DNA from: Sipunculus nudus
Taxonomy: Eukaryota; Annelida; Sipuncula; Golfingiida; Sipunculidae
Length of the DNA: 64,000 nucleotides
Direction: 5' to 3'
NCBI GenBank assembly: GCA_026874595.1
Contig: CM049310.1
Coordinates: forward strand, 55,059,058-55,123,057
In this document: positions 38,501-48,092 of the stretch, piece by piece
How the letters are laid out: each line of letters opens with the position of its first letter
Numbering within the stretch: the first letter of the stretch is position 1
Notes under the pieces: generated by a model
Told to the model about the DNA's origin: nothing
Seen by the model: the letters and a program-made list of their open reading frames with translations, nothing else
Databases searched by the model: none
Translations under genes and position numbers: made by a program

Positions 38501-41500
38501 TTCTCTGTATCATCATACAGGACAATGTTATCATAGCCGTGGCTCAAATCAAGTAACCTGAAAGACAGGGCAATGTTATCATAGCTGTGGCTCAATCAAG
38601 TAACCTGAAAGACAGGATAATGTTATCATAGCTGTGGCTCAAATCAAGTACCCTGAAAGACAGGACAATGTCATCATAGGCATGGCTCAAATCAAGTAAC
38701 CTGAAAGACAGATCAATGTCATCATAGCCAAGGCTCAAATCAAGTAACCTGAAAAACAGGATAATGTTATCATACCCATGGCTCAAATCAAGTAACCTGA
38801 AAGACAGGACAATGTTATCATACCCATGGCTCAAATCAAGTAACCTGAAAGACAGGACAATGTCATCATAGCCATGGCTCAAATCAAGTAACCTGACGAA
38901 AGATGTTATCATACCCATGGCTCAAATAAAGTAACCTGAAAGACAGGACAATATCATCATACCTGTGGCTAAATCAAGTAATCTTAAAGACAGATGTTAT
39001 CATACCCATGGCTCAAATCAAGTAACCTGAAAGACAGGATAATGTTATCATACCCATGGCTCAAATCAAGTAACCTGAAAGACAGGATAATGTTATCATA
39101 GCTATTGCTCAAATCAAGTAACCTGAAAGACAGGACAATGTCAACATAGGCATGGCTCAAATCAAGTAACCTGAAAGACAGGACAATGTTATCATAGCTA
39201 TGGCTCAAATCAAGTAACCTGAAAGACAGGACAATGTTATCATAGCTATGGCTCAAATTAAGTAACCTGAGAGAGAACAGGACAATGTCATCATAGCCAA
39301 GGCTCAAATCAAGTAACCTGAAAGACAGGATAATGTTATCATAGCTATGGCTCAAATCAAGTAACCTGAAAGACAGGATAATGTTATCATACCCATGGCT
39401 CAAATCAAGTAACCTGAAAGACAGGACAATGTTATCATAGCTATGGCTCAAATCAAGTAACCTGAAAGACAGGACAATGTTATCATACCTGTGGCTAAAT
39501 CAAGTAATCTGAAAGACAGATGTTATCATACCCATGGCTCAAATCAAGTAACCTGAAAGACAGGATAATGTTATGATACCCATGGCTCAAATCAAGTAAC
39601 CTGAAAGACAGGACAATGTCATCATAGCCATGGCTCAAATCAAGTAACCTGAAGAAAGATGTTATCATACCCATGGCTCAAATCAAGTAACCTGAAAGAC
39701 AGGACAATGTCATCATAGCCATGGCTCAAATCAAGTAACCTTAAAGACAGGATAATGTTATCATACCCATGGATCAAATCAAGAAACCAGAAAGATTTTA
39801 TCATGTATGACAATGTAATCACAACAAAGCTCAAATCAAGTAACCTGAAATATTTCATCATAAAAGACAATGTTATCATACCAGTTGTTCAAATCAAGTA
39901 ACCTCGAATATTTCATCATACAAGACCATGTTATCATACCCATGGCTCAAATCAATCTACCTGAAAGACAGGATGATGTTATCATAGCCATGGTTCAAAT
40001 CAAGAAACCTGAAATATTTCATAATGCAGGACAATGTTATCACAGCCATGGCTCAAATCAAGTGACCTGAAAGATATCATCATACAGGACAATGTTATCA
40101 TAGCTGTGGCTCAAGTAAAGTAACCTGAAGCACAGGCTGATGTTATCATAGCTATGACTCAAATCAAGTAACCTATAACGTTTCATGATACCGGATGATG
40201 TTAACACAGCCCAGGCTCAAATCAGGTAGGTGGTTGACCTGAAACATTTTATCATATGCTGCCATATTTTTATAGCCATTGCTCAACGAGTCAAATTAAG
40301 TTATCTGAAAGAATCATTATATAAGATGATTTTATGAATATAATGTAAAATATTGATCATTTTTAATGAAATAAATATTTATCTTTAAATGAATTTTAAA
40401 ATTTGTTTATATGACCTGACCTTGCAACAAATAAACAGTTTTGCAATAATTTAAGAAGTACTACACTGTCTTGATAAATTATAAAAGTGAGGATGTTTTA
40501 ACTATACTTATGTTGCAATAACTTAAAAAATTGTCAATTTCCTGTTTTCCAAATGATTTAGACTGAAAATGATCTCAAAACCTGTCATTTGTATGAGAGA
40601 ATATTCATTTTTTAATAATTCTTTTTATGGTCATTGATAACTGAATTGATTCTTGTGATGGAAATCATATAGTTTTCATTGTCATGCCATTAACAATTTC
40701 TTGTATAAGTTATCTTTTTGAAATCACATCATATATGATAATATTGATACTGAAGGTCAGTTCACATGTGTATCCTATAATGGTGCTAGCATTGTTGATT
40801 ATATGGTATTATCAGTAGATATTATGCATTGTTTATCTGATTTTGAAATATTAGATTTTGACTTGTCTGACCATTTTCCAATATGTTGTAGGTTCACTTG
40901 CACCAAACTGCACACATCATTGTATTCCTCTATGCACCTGCACCCTTATCAGAGAATCCAGTGGAAACCTGAACTAGCACATTCCTTGCACCAGAATGTT
41001 TTGGATCAGACAGGTAATGTTACAGTTGCAGACTTTAAGCATAATATTTTATATTCAGAAGTTAATCATCAAGAAATTGATCAATCAGTAAGTATTTTAG
41101 AAAATATTTTGTTAATTGCATGTGCTCACATGTCCAAACCAGCACAAAATAAATCATTAAGACAACCAGCCTGGTGGGACACTCAGTGTGAAACCCTGAA
41201 AAAGATTAAATATTCAGTATTAAACAAATTTAGGAATTCAAAAAATTTATTACATTTGGAAAAATACAAAAATAAAAAACAGCAGTTCAAAAGAATTTGT
41301 AGGCAAAAATTGTTGAAATATAAACACAAGTTACAATGTTCTTTAATTGATAAAATAAATAAACCAGATAAATTTTGGAAAGAAGTAAAATTATTAACAA
41401 GAGTACAAAGGAAAAATGTAAACATTAATCCAGAAGAATGGTATACTTATTTTAATGACCTTCTCAATGTTAAGGTAGAGATAAATTCTTCATTTGAGAA

Positions 41501-44500
41501 GAATGTCAATAATTATTTAGAAAATCATGATTTATGTTGTGAAATGTGTTCTCAAAATTCCCCATCTATTCTTAATTCTGCTATTTTGGAAAGTGAGATT
41601 ACGTGGAGTATTGAAAACACAAATGTAAATAAGGCACCTGGAACTGATGGACTCATTATAGAAGTATTTAAATGTACCAAAAATATCATAATTCCTTATT
41701 TATCTATCCTATTTAATCAAATAATGGTAACTGGACATTTTCCTAAGAGGTGGACAGAAGCAATACTTCACCCTTTACATAAATCAGGAAATCATAATAA
41801 TGTGAATAATTATAGAGGGATTGCCTTGTTAAATACTGCAGGAAAGATATTTACTAAAATTCTCTGTTCAAGAATAACAAGATGGGCCATAGAAAACCAA
41901 AAATTATATGAATGTCAAGCTGGATATAGACAAGGTTATTCCACTACAGACCAAATTTTTACATTACAAGCAATAATACAGAAATATTTAAGCAAGAAAA
42001 AAGGGAGGGTTTATTGAGTTTTTGTCGATTTTAGCAAAGCTTTTGATAGAATTTCACATAAGTTACTTTTATACAGATTAATTAAAATAGGGATTCATGG
42101 AAACATAATTAAGGTATTAAAATCCATGTTTGAAAAGTTAACTTGTTGTGTCAAGGTAGACAGTGGTTTAACAGAAGAATTTAAATGTTTTAATGGTACA
42201 AGACAAGGTTGCTTATTAAGCCCAATATTATTTATTTTATATCTTAACACATTCTTTGAAATGGTTCATGAAACACAGCTTCCTGGTATTCAGATGTCAT
42301 TACAACACAGAGATATAAATATTTTGGCCTTTGCAGATGACATTTGTCTCATTGGAGACTCAGTTGGAAGACTTCAAAGCTTATTGAACATTTTAGAAAA
42401 ATTCTGTGACAGATGGGGTGTGCAAGTCAATATTGATAAAACTAAATCTATGGTATTTAGAAGGGGAGGAACGGTAAAGCAAAATGAGAAATGGTATTTC
42501 AAGGGTAAAAAGCTTTTAAATGTTAATAGTTATACATATTTAGGAGTTATGTTCTCTTCATCACTGAAATGGAACCAATATTTAAATATACTTATGTTGA
42601 AAACAAGTAAAGGTTTAAATATTATAAAGAGTTGTGAATCAAAATGTGGTAAAATGTCGCTATCAGTCATTTTGACTATTTTTGAGAAAGTTATAGTCCC
42701 TTCACTACTTTATGGTTCAGAAATATGGGGGTCCATTCCAAGACCAAAAATAGAATGTATGCAATCACGTGTTTGTAAGCAACTCCTTGGTGTGAGTAAA
42801 AAAACAGTAAATACTGCTGCCATATTAGAATGTGGAAGGTACCCTCTACACTGTATATATTTTAAAAGATGTATAAGTTATTGGTTAAAAATTATCTCAA
42901 TGGAAAATTCTAGATACCCAAGATTATGTTATAACACTCTCAAACAATTAGATGATATAGGAAGAAGCACATGGGTGACAGATATAAAACTGCTGTTAAG
43001 CAGATATGGTTTTAGTTTTGTATGGCTTGAGCAAAGTGTAGGTGACAGAAAAATGTTTGTGAATATGTTTGTACAAAGGGTTAAAGACAATAGCCAGCAA
43101 GAAATGTTAGCAGAAATCCAAAGTAAATCTAAGCTTAGTATATATAGTGAAATTAAATCAGCAATAGAACCAGAAAAATATTTATATAATATGGCATTTG
43201 TATACAGACAGGCTTTATCAAAATTTAGATTAAGTGACCATTGCTATGAAATTGAAATTGGAAGGAGATATAATGTACCCAGAGAAATGAGGATCTGTAA
43301 AATGTGTGACCAAGATGAGGTTGAAGATGAGATACATGTTTTATTTTATTGCTCTAGATATGAAAATATCAGAAAAGAATTTTTTACATCTTTCAAGGAA
43401 ATTCCAAAAAATATATATGGTTTAATTAAGCTATTAAAAACTCAGTCTTTTAATGTCCTTTTGAATGTAGCTAAATATTTATTTCAGGTTAACAAATTAA
43501 AGAAAGAACTTGATGTGACAGAAACTTTATGATTATGAAACAACACAACAGCAGGTAACACAACCATGTTTATATGTATGTATTAACTGCATGTTATCAT
43601 GTTACATGTTTATTGTTCAATTGCATTTATTTATGTTTATATTTGTACCATGGGCCACAAGGCCTTTTTCTACAATAAATTTCTTCTTCTTCTTCTAATA
43701 TTATCTTAATTTCTTATTCTTGTCAGGGCCAACAGAGAATACTTATATTATTGACTAACAGATGTCTAGATATTTCATGCCAGTCGTGATACCAATACAC
43801 TTACCTTAACTGTGTAAGCTTTTGAATTCTTTCAAAGGCTTCTCCAAGATCTCGGAGGTAAATGTTGTGAAGTTTGAGAGTGGTGAGCTGTTGCATATTA
43901 TCAAGACAGTGCAAATGATGAAGAGATATATCACAATACGACAAGTCCAGGTAGTTCAGCCTCTGTAATGGCTCCAGAATGTGGAACACTGTTTTAACCG
44001 AACCTAAATCTCTCATACTTAATGCTTTTAACTTTGGGCAGTGAAGGTTTTGCATAGAGTCCTCCTCCTCAAATAATACTGGTGCGTTGCCACCTAAACA
44101 TAACGCAACGAGACCCTCCGAATGTTTGCTAATATCAGCCACTGTCATTGGTGCTACACTCAGGCATTCTGATATATCAAGTTCCATCAATCTGTGTTTT
44201 AACATCCACTTGAGGGCAACACCTGTGATATCTGTGTTTCTTGTACTGAGTTTACGAATGCGACTTTGCAGGGGATCCCGGAAGAGATGCATGAATGCAT
44301 CATCCAGTTTGTAACCACATTCCACCCGCAGCGCCATCAGCCTCTCACCAATATGACTCGGTAGAGTTAATTCGGGGAACAGTGAGTAAGCTTTGGCCTC
44401 TTCATCATAAGTGGCAAGTACATTCAGATTTCTTGCACAGTAACTGAGGCAGATATCACAAAGACTGGCAGGCTCATCCCACTCTGGCTCTAATGCAACC

Positions 44501-44505
44501 GCCAT
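12927..44505 (-). CDS. ZER1: Protein zer-1 homologue, CUL2 substrate receptor
   Basis: Substrate receptor of Cullin-2/Elongin ubiquitin ligases; ZER1 and ZYG11B recognise N-terminal glycine degrons. Coding exons, 5' to 3': 44505-43805, 38557-38375, 35678-35564, 34319-34170, 33532-33411, 32180-32126, 31256-31203, 30522-30361, 28630-28469, 27405-27358, 26883-26816, 18435-18247, 16987-16890, 13114-12927. All junctions are GT-AG with compatible phases. The sum is 2295 nt, 764 residues, against about 766 in vertebrate ZER1. Order: N-terminal box (1-60), leucine-rich repeats (about 60-320), ARM-like repeats (about 335-740). Degron-pocket family motifs are present: WNVTDE from W541, and GNLAE at 585-589. 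The exon 12 stretch GIEVSYNACGVLAHMTFDG and RNINYR favour ZER1 over ZYG11B. An acceptor at 44516 shows a non-coding upstream exon. Confidence 0.95.
13303..16380 (+). mobile_element. Outer helentron/pearl-like element, interrupted by an inner copy
   Basis: A left end (ACGAGGGACCCATGGGTCAC) at 13303 is followed within 40 bases by a second left end at 13343. Two right ends of the same family lie at about 15925-15975 and 16320-16380. The simplest reading is one element inside another. The outer right end has a small internal duplication (AGCTCGCTCAGATG). It lies in the zer1 intron between 13115 and 16889. Confidence 0.6.
13343..15975 (+). mobile_element. Inner helentron/pearl-like element with tandem core
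   Basis: Left end ACAAGGGACCTATGGGTCAC; right end a run of GACGGACG then ACAATGGACCACGACTATAG and the TCAGCTGAGCTAAAAA hairpin block. The core holds two diverged monomers (about 14600-15130 and 15250-15850) sharing CGTGCCATGGTCAAAGTTGG, TGGTTTTGATATTAGGCAGT and GGTAGGGGATT/GGTAGGAGAT-like blocks. The same monomer occurs in the elements at 22916 and 35874. No long reading frame. Confidence 0.65.
17343..18246 (-). repeat. Minisatellite made from the zer1 exon 12 3' end and its splice donor
   Basis: Alternating 42-bp and 40-bp units, about 22 in all (about 11 dimers). On the minus strand each 42-bp unit reads ACATTAACACTGACAGGAAC, then ATTAATTACAGGTAATACC-like sequence; the 40-bp unit loses the CAG (TTAATTAGGTAATAC). 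The exon end itself is AACATTAATGCTGACAGG followed by AACATTAATTACAG with donor GTAATACC, so the array continues the exon edge across the junction without a break. Many 42-bp units keep CAG/GTAATA, a usable-looking donor. Confidence 0.93.
18247..18435 (-). CDS. ZER1: zer1 coding exon 12 (ARM repeat exon)
   Basis: Codes residues 607-669 plus two bases of Arg670. It contains the most conserved part of the family (SDGIEVSYNACGVLAHMTF, then WNINADRNINYR). The end of the exon has an internal near-repeat, AACATTAAT...AACATTAAT, which is the apparent seed of the flanking minisatellite. Acceptor TTTTCCAG at 18436, donor GTAATA at 18246. Confidence 0.95.
18935..22180 (+). mobile_element. Interspersed element with about nine internal tandem units of about 330 bp
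   Basis: Starts with CATTTCTTGGCACCGCAGGT and ends near GCCAACAAGATTTATATGC. The core is a tandem array with AAGGTCATGACCCCAAT recurring about every 325-370 bases (near 19070, 19396, 19726, 20056, 20430, 20748, 21078, 21404, 21735 and 22062). Each unit also has ACAGGTGGCGCCAACTG or variants, ATCCAAGATCTTCGGTCAAG and CATCCCTTATTGAGATATTA. A single-unit relative with the same ends lies at 27488-28010. It sits in a zer1 intron of 8.4 kb. Minus-strand frames at 20792-21940 are periodic by-products. Confidence 0.85.
22916..26070 (+). mobile_element. Helentron/pearl-like element, 3.15 kb copy
   Basis: Left end ACAAGGGACCCATGGGTCAC then GGCGCTCAGCTGA; right end a GACGGACGGACGGATGGACA run, ACAATGGACCATGACTATAG and TCAGCTGAGCTAATAATT. 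The core holds the same monomer type as the 13343 and 35874 copies, about two copies at 24690-25235 and 25360-25930. It contains a short G run at 24525-24536. Located in the intron between zer1 exons 11 and 12. Confidence 0.65.
26816..33532 (-). CDS. ZER1: zer1 ARM-repeat exons 5-11
   Basis: Seven small exons: 122, 55, 54, 162, 162, 48 and 68 bp. They code residues 384-606. Recognisable family stretches are ASASLFYVV, LRNGCLTLCQF, QRIGIHLLNCLCCQVEGH, MWNVTDETPINCERF, LIRNMMGLM and GNLAEVKYLRPYLM. Intron phases agree at all six internal junctions, and there is no stop. Introns between them are AT-rich; only the 28.6-30.4 kb intron holds an additional coding-looking frame. Confidence 0.93.
27488..28010 (+). 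mobile_element. Short single-unit relative of the 18935-22180 element
   Basis: Begins TTTCTTGGCACCGCAGGTGC, like the array element, and runs through one core unit (AAAGTTCATGACCCCAAT, TATGTATATGCATAATATG, ACAGGTGACGCCACCAG). It then jumps to the right-end block (CCAACAAGATTTATATGCGG, with AACATAGTATCCCCCGAC after it). It contains two C runs near 27538-27570. Confidence 0.75.
28990..29310 (+). CDS. Unidentified coding-like fragment inside a zer1 intron, opposite strand
   Basis: An open frame of about 100 codons ends at TGA 29308-29310. It has no ATG near its start and an in-frame stop at 28987-28989, so it looks like a terminal exon or a gene remnant. The composition is unlike the surrounding intron: ordinary mixed residues (LFVDLLTDLLAMLHELTED, HDFDDNCYGVHIKRD) and a basic tail ending QKKAKKH, with no low-complexity bias. 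I do not recognise the family. It lies between zer1 exons 8 and 9. No convincing pyrimidine-rich acceptor is visible at its left edge. It could be a nested gene's last exon or a decayed retrocopy. Confidence 0.35.
   Translation, partial: GVSEKKGTGVTNILFQYKRRKQRKQPLSVLSKLSSLHAHLVKQTPQNLFVDLLTDLLAMLHELTEDNASNIKGRDQHDFDDNCYGVHIKRDKDKLSTFLQKKAKKH
30780..31020 (-). repeat. Interspersed repeat fragment with GTGGTTGT/ACCACC motifs
   Basis: Sequence with repeated ACAACCACC, GGTGGTTGTAATTTCAAG and GACCACCTCGGTTTAG blocks, ending near ATTTCAAGGTTTACTGTA. It resembles the family seen at 34808-35428 and 63893-64000 but is more diverged. Confidence 0.4.
31257..33410. other. zer1 introns without recognised content
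   Basis: Apart from the 55-bp exon at 32126-32180, nothing is identified. The stretch is AT-rich, with no transposon ends, RNA genes or conserved frames seen. Confidence 0.4.
34808..35428 (+). repeat. MITE-like repeat split by an RTE LINE fragment
   Basis: The left part (ACAGTGGAAACCTACAATTA to GGTGGTCATAT at 34869) and the right part (from ATTTGTGAAATTCTAATTTA at 35309 to GGGATTTCACTGT) together match the repeat at 63893-64000, which runs straight through AATGGTTATATTTGTGAAATTC. The outer ends are short inverted repeats (ACAGTGGAAACC and GGGATTTCACTGT). It is followed by two (TA)n tracts at 35427-35462 and 35492-35520. Confidence 0.7.
34870..35306 (+). mobile_element. 5'-truncated RTE-type LINE 3' end
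   Basis: The frame codes the C-terminal end typical of RTE-type reverse transcriptases in invertebrates: LYGSEC, NNSCLRRICNIYWPNRISN, RRLSWLGHILRM, GKRKPGRPKTTWRR, and a G-x-x-W-x-EA-x-x-x-A-x-DR stretch. A TAG at 35240-35242 replaces the usual Trp codon after DRSQ, and the homologous frame continues a further dozen codons to a second TAG. The 3' end is a TAAG-repeat tail at about 35286-35306. The element sits inside another repeat, with an ATAT duplication at the joints. Confidence 0.85.
35874..38205 (+). mobile_element. Helentron/pearl-like element with two 680-bp core units
   Basis: Left end ACAAGGGACCAATGGGTCAC then ATCGCTCAGCTGA; right end GACGGACAATGGAACACAAC then TCAGCTGAGCTAAAAATT. 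The core contains two tandem monomers about 678 bp apart, both with GGGGAGCATAGAGA, CAAAGTGGACTGCTTGACAA and AACAAGAGCCTCCA (start points near 36701 and 37379). It fills almost the whole intron between zer1 exons 2 and 3. Confidence 0.65.
38375..38557 (-). CDS. ZER1: zer1 coding exon 2 (leucine-rich repeat exon)
   Basis: Codes Arg234 (split) to Met295: LLDLSHGYDNIVLYDDTEKH, then HHLPHLTALDLSGTNLAGF. This corresponds to the vertebrate KLRHLDISRDRLSSY to LMSLDISGH segment. The donor is AAT/GTGAGC at 38374. The acceptor TTTCAG/G at 38558 is one of about 36 near-identical copies; this copy alone continues into unique coding sequence. Confidence 0.93.
38558..40310 (-). repeat. Minisatellite made from the zer1 exon 2 acceptor and exon start
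   Basis: About 36 tandem copies (counting the exon itself) of a 48-bp unit, minus strand CTGTCTTTCAGGTTACTTGA followed by TTTGAGCCATGGCTATGATA and ACATTGTC. Every well-preserved unit therefore holds pyrimidine tract, AG acceptor and the first 12 codons of the exon. In frame it reads 16-residue repeats SFRLLDLSHGYDNIVL. Units near the exon are nearly identical, and those beyond about 39780 are increasingly diverged. A few units are about 42 bp or have single-base losses, which break the frame. Confidence 0.95.
40722..43697 (+). mobile_element. Non-LTR retrotransposon (LINE), 5'-truncated, one in-frame stop
   Basis: One long frame covers the C-terminal end of an endonuclease domain (DFDLSDHFPI), then a reverse transcriptase: KAPGTDG, NNYRGIALLNTAGKIF, VDFSKAFDR, GTRQGCLLSPILF, and the catalytic FADD with Asp-Asp at 42336-42341. 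A C-terminal CKMCDQDEVEDEIHVLFYC cysteine/histidine motif follows, ending at TAA/TGA near 43530. A TGA at 42015-42017 interrupts the frame just before the VFVDFSKAFD motif; the frame resumes without a shift. The 3' end has AATAAA followed by a TTC repeat (43680-43697). The 5' truncation point is about 40.72 kb. Clade (CR1/Jockey/I-like) is not settled. It lies antisense in zer1 intron 1. Confidence 0.9.
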
Positions 44506-44515
44506 TTTGATGCTC
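43805..44515 (-). CDS. ZER1: zer1 first coding exon
   Basis: ATG at 44505-44503; residues 1-233 plus two bases. Ten bases of 5' UTR precede it in the exon, after the acceptor TTTCTTTCCAG. MAVALEPEWDEPASLCDICL starts the N-terminal box. LELTLPSHIGERL-like and VALCLGGNAPVLFEEEDSM segments align with vertebrate LPSEICDRL and VSLSLFGCTNIFYEEEN. LRRs follow (LKALSMRDL, LNYLDLSYCDISL, LTTLKLHNIYLRDL). Confidence 0.94.
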
Positions 44516-44884
44516 CTGGAAAGAAAAAAAAACAAACAGATATTTTTACATAGGTATTGCACACACATGTACAATATCTAAATGTTAATTAGATTCCTGG
44601 TTTGCTTTACATATTGGTAATTTGACAGACCCCAGCTGGAAATACTGGTATCACACCAAACAGGCCCTAGTCATTTAGAGGCTTTTATTTTTTCATACTT
44701 ACAGAAGGCTATTAATCACCTATAAAGGGATGTAAATGACATGTTGTTATAAAGGGAATTCTTAAGAACTTAGAAAAACCTCTTAATGATCACAAAAAAT
44801 GCTTCCTTGTTGTATTAATAATACATACAGGTAGGTCATTGGCCTTTTGGTGGAATATAAAATACTAATAATAATAAAAGGAAC

Positions 44885-44934
<50 letters not shown>

Positions 44935-47900
44935 TAATAATAATAAATATAAAAATAATAAATATAATAATAATAATAATTAATAATAATATTAATATAT
45001 GTCTCCCATTTTGTCAATTTGTAAATAAAGGCTAATTTCATCAGCTCCATGACCACAGGATCTTCTCTATTTATCATAACTGTTATATATTCTGTATAAA
45101 TTTCTGTGTCACATATGTTCCAAGTTACAGTTCTCCAGTCATCTTTTCTAAATTATTGAATAAATTTAAGTGGACCTGATGAGAGCTCTGTTGCATTGTA
45201 AAGAAGTGTGACTGTATCAATGTGAGAGCAGAAAAGAGACCATTACAACATCACAACAAAAAATAAAGTAGGAACTAACCCTTATTTTATATCATAGATC
45301 AAGCAAGATAAACCACATGATAAGTTTTCTTGTGGACTAAACATTGATTCAGTTTATTTATTATATAAACTGTTACAGTATCTTTAGTTCAAACAACAAA
45401 TGAACTGTATTGCTCTGCAATTTTGTGTGTTTATGTGTTTGTGTTTGTTCACAATATAACTCAAGCAATCATGAACAGAAACTCATGAAATTTTAAGATT
45501 ATTTCGGGAATAAGCCCATGAAGAAATGACAAGATTTTGGTGTGGATCCAGCACATGATCCAGATTCAGAAACGTCATCATGGAATATTCACAAATGTAC
45601 AGTCACTAATGCACTAATGAACCTAGGAATATGGGCTGAATAAGCGAATTGTAGGGGCTTGCATTTATTGGAATGTAGCTTTCTAGTCTGCTTAATGTTT
45701 CTTTTGATAAAGAACTGGACATAAGGGGTCCTTAACTCGTATCATTATTAAAGAACAGGACTTAACACCTTGCGACAGAGCCACTATTTTATTGCAGCCA
45801 TGTCAGGCTAAAGCATGGGCTCTGCATGGTGCTCTGCCTGGTCAGAATTGGGGATGGGGACTTGAGTTTTTACATCAAATTTATAAAAGAGTGAAACTGT
45901 TCCTTTAATGAGCAAGGAACATAAAATCCCCGATCAACTGCAAGGCAATCATTTCAGGTCCTACCATGAACATAAATATGTTCAAAATACCTCAATACAA
46001 AAGTATCAGTTCCTGACTAGAACAGTTCAGACTTCAGTGTACACTTTTGATACTGATATTCTGACAATATGCACTGCAATATGTCCACAGTTTGCTACAG
46101 TATGCATCACTTGACAAAACTGTCCAATTCAGGCACATTTTCCTGTTGTATAACACAAAGATATCAAATGACCCCTATATACTATCATTAATACAGATGT
46201 TTGACTCCATTGGTACCAATATTACTGTTGAATAATCAATACTGCTGAATGATCAGTATGTCCGAAAGTATGAACGCTTACTGCATGTGAAGAAAATTTG
46301 TGATATTGCTACTTCAATACCAGCCTCCTGGAATTTTTCAGTTTGAACAGCGAGAAGTAAAAAGGTTAAAAGATGTACATTAAGATGACATATTGATGCA
46401 GCTTGATACAAAGTAAGTTTATTTGCTATATATATGATTACAAGAATGAATTTCTATCACACAACATGCACTTACATTACATATCAATAAACACCGATTC
46501 ATGCACCAGGCCGATCTTCAGGGTAAACTCTCACTGTCCTGTGCTGTAGCGCTTTATAACAATGTCAAACATGGTCAAGCAATACATACTGTAGCACGCC
46601 TACAATCAGAAATACACAACAGAGTAAAACTGGCTATGGCCAAAGGTCATGGCCCATTTCCAATAAACGCAAAATGTTTTAAATACAAACATATATTTAT
46701 CAGTTTATTTATAGTCCTTTATACTAATAAGTATTATTATGAGTGACATCTGAAGGCACCCTTCATCCCATCTGAGATGATCTGTTAGCTCAATATTGGT
46801 ATTTTTTTCATTACAGGGCCAATGTTTACATTGCCGTTATCTGCGATGGGAACTTCAGCACCACTTGTCAAACGGTGTTGACTGACTCACCACTGCTTTC
46901 CCTATATTGCTTACAAGTTGGTCGTACCACCTCACCACAAGCGAGAACCCTCATCACATCACTGGAAATCATGTATTCATTAGTCTTGACGATCGGTTTT
47001 CTTACTTAGGAGACAGTCCTCCGTCCAGTCAACATATTCTGTACCCATCAATGGGCAATCGTTTGCTGTCACGGACCGGTTTCGTCTGTTGTTGCCCGTG
47101 AAGACTGCAACTATTCCGAGAGGTCAAGGTCGACGTCGCCGTATGTAAGAACCTCGTGTAATTTTAACCCCCGGTCAGGCGTGCTTGGTCCACAGAAACG
47201 CTCTGCGAGCGATACATAGATATATAACCGCGTATAAATGTAATAAATAAATTTTATCTCAGAAGGTTTCCTTTTGCTATCTTAGTTATGTTATTGTGGC
47301 TACCCTGATACATTAAATATATGGATATGTAAATAATTCACATTTAAAAATACAAATAAATAAAAAATATTGAACACCTGAATAAAATGGAAATAACAAT
47401 TTATAGCACATAGAAAATTATGTTGGTCAAAATGTAAACTGAAAGTTGCGTTGTCTTCTTAACGTTCATATGTAAATGAAGATAGTTTTAACCAAATGAC
47501 AGACAAGAGGAGCGCAGTTTATATACAGAGAATACCTCAACCAAGGCCGGACGTACATAAATTCAATCGCTTTTAGATAAAACTGGATAACAACTATCAT
47601 TATAAAATGTCTTTGCCTTGTCTATACATGAAGTCAAATCTTAAGACAACGCTTTAAAATTTGCTTTAAATCTTAGTATGTGATCTTAATTGTGATTTGC
47701 AGGCCTGTGTGTACTAATATCCAGTATATATATATATATATTTTATTTGAGGAGGGGGCCCTAGCCCCCCCCCCCCCCCCCATAAAAAGGGGATTTGACC
47801 CCAACCCCTCCCATCCCGTCTGTTCATTAATAGACAAAAGAATGTTGATGCTCGAGACAACTAACCGACGGCGTCAGTGGCGTCAATTTTTCTTCCAGGG

Positions 47901-48029
47901 TGGGGGGGGGGATGACTTTGTATATTTATATACACACACACATATACCTTTTTCAGCGTCTCTGAGTTACATATTCAACTATATATATATATAAATATAA
48001 ATATATATATATGTATTTACATATATGTG

Positions 48030-48092
<63 letters not shown>

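Noticed and set aside
38984-39451. 155-codon minus-strand frame of leucine-rich 16-residue repeats as a separate gene
   Set aside because: It is the in-frame reading of the zer1 acceptor minisatellite. It has no independent start or stop context and ends at a unit with a length change.
38369-40300. CRISPR-like array
   Set aside because: Units are contiguous tandem copies without unique spacers, in a eukaryotic gene; the same applies to the array at 17343-18246.
44847-45077. Isoleucine- and tyrosine-rich frames
   Set aside because: Translations of an (AAT)n microsatellite.
46501-46746. 81-codon plus-strand frame
   Set aside because: It looks partly protein-like but has no recognised similarity, and its end is low-complexity; not enough to call.
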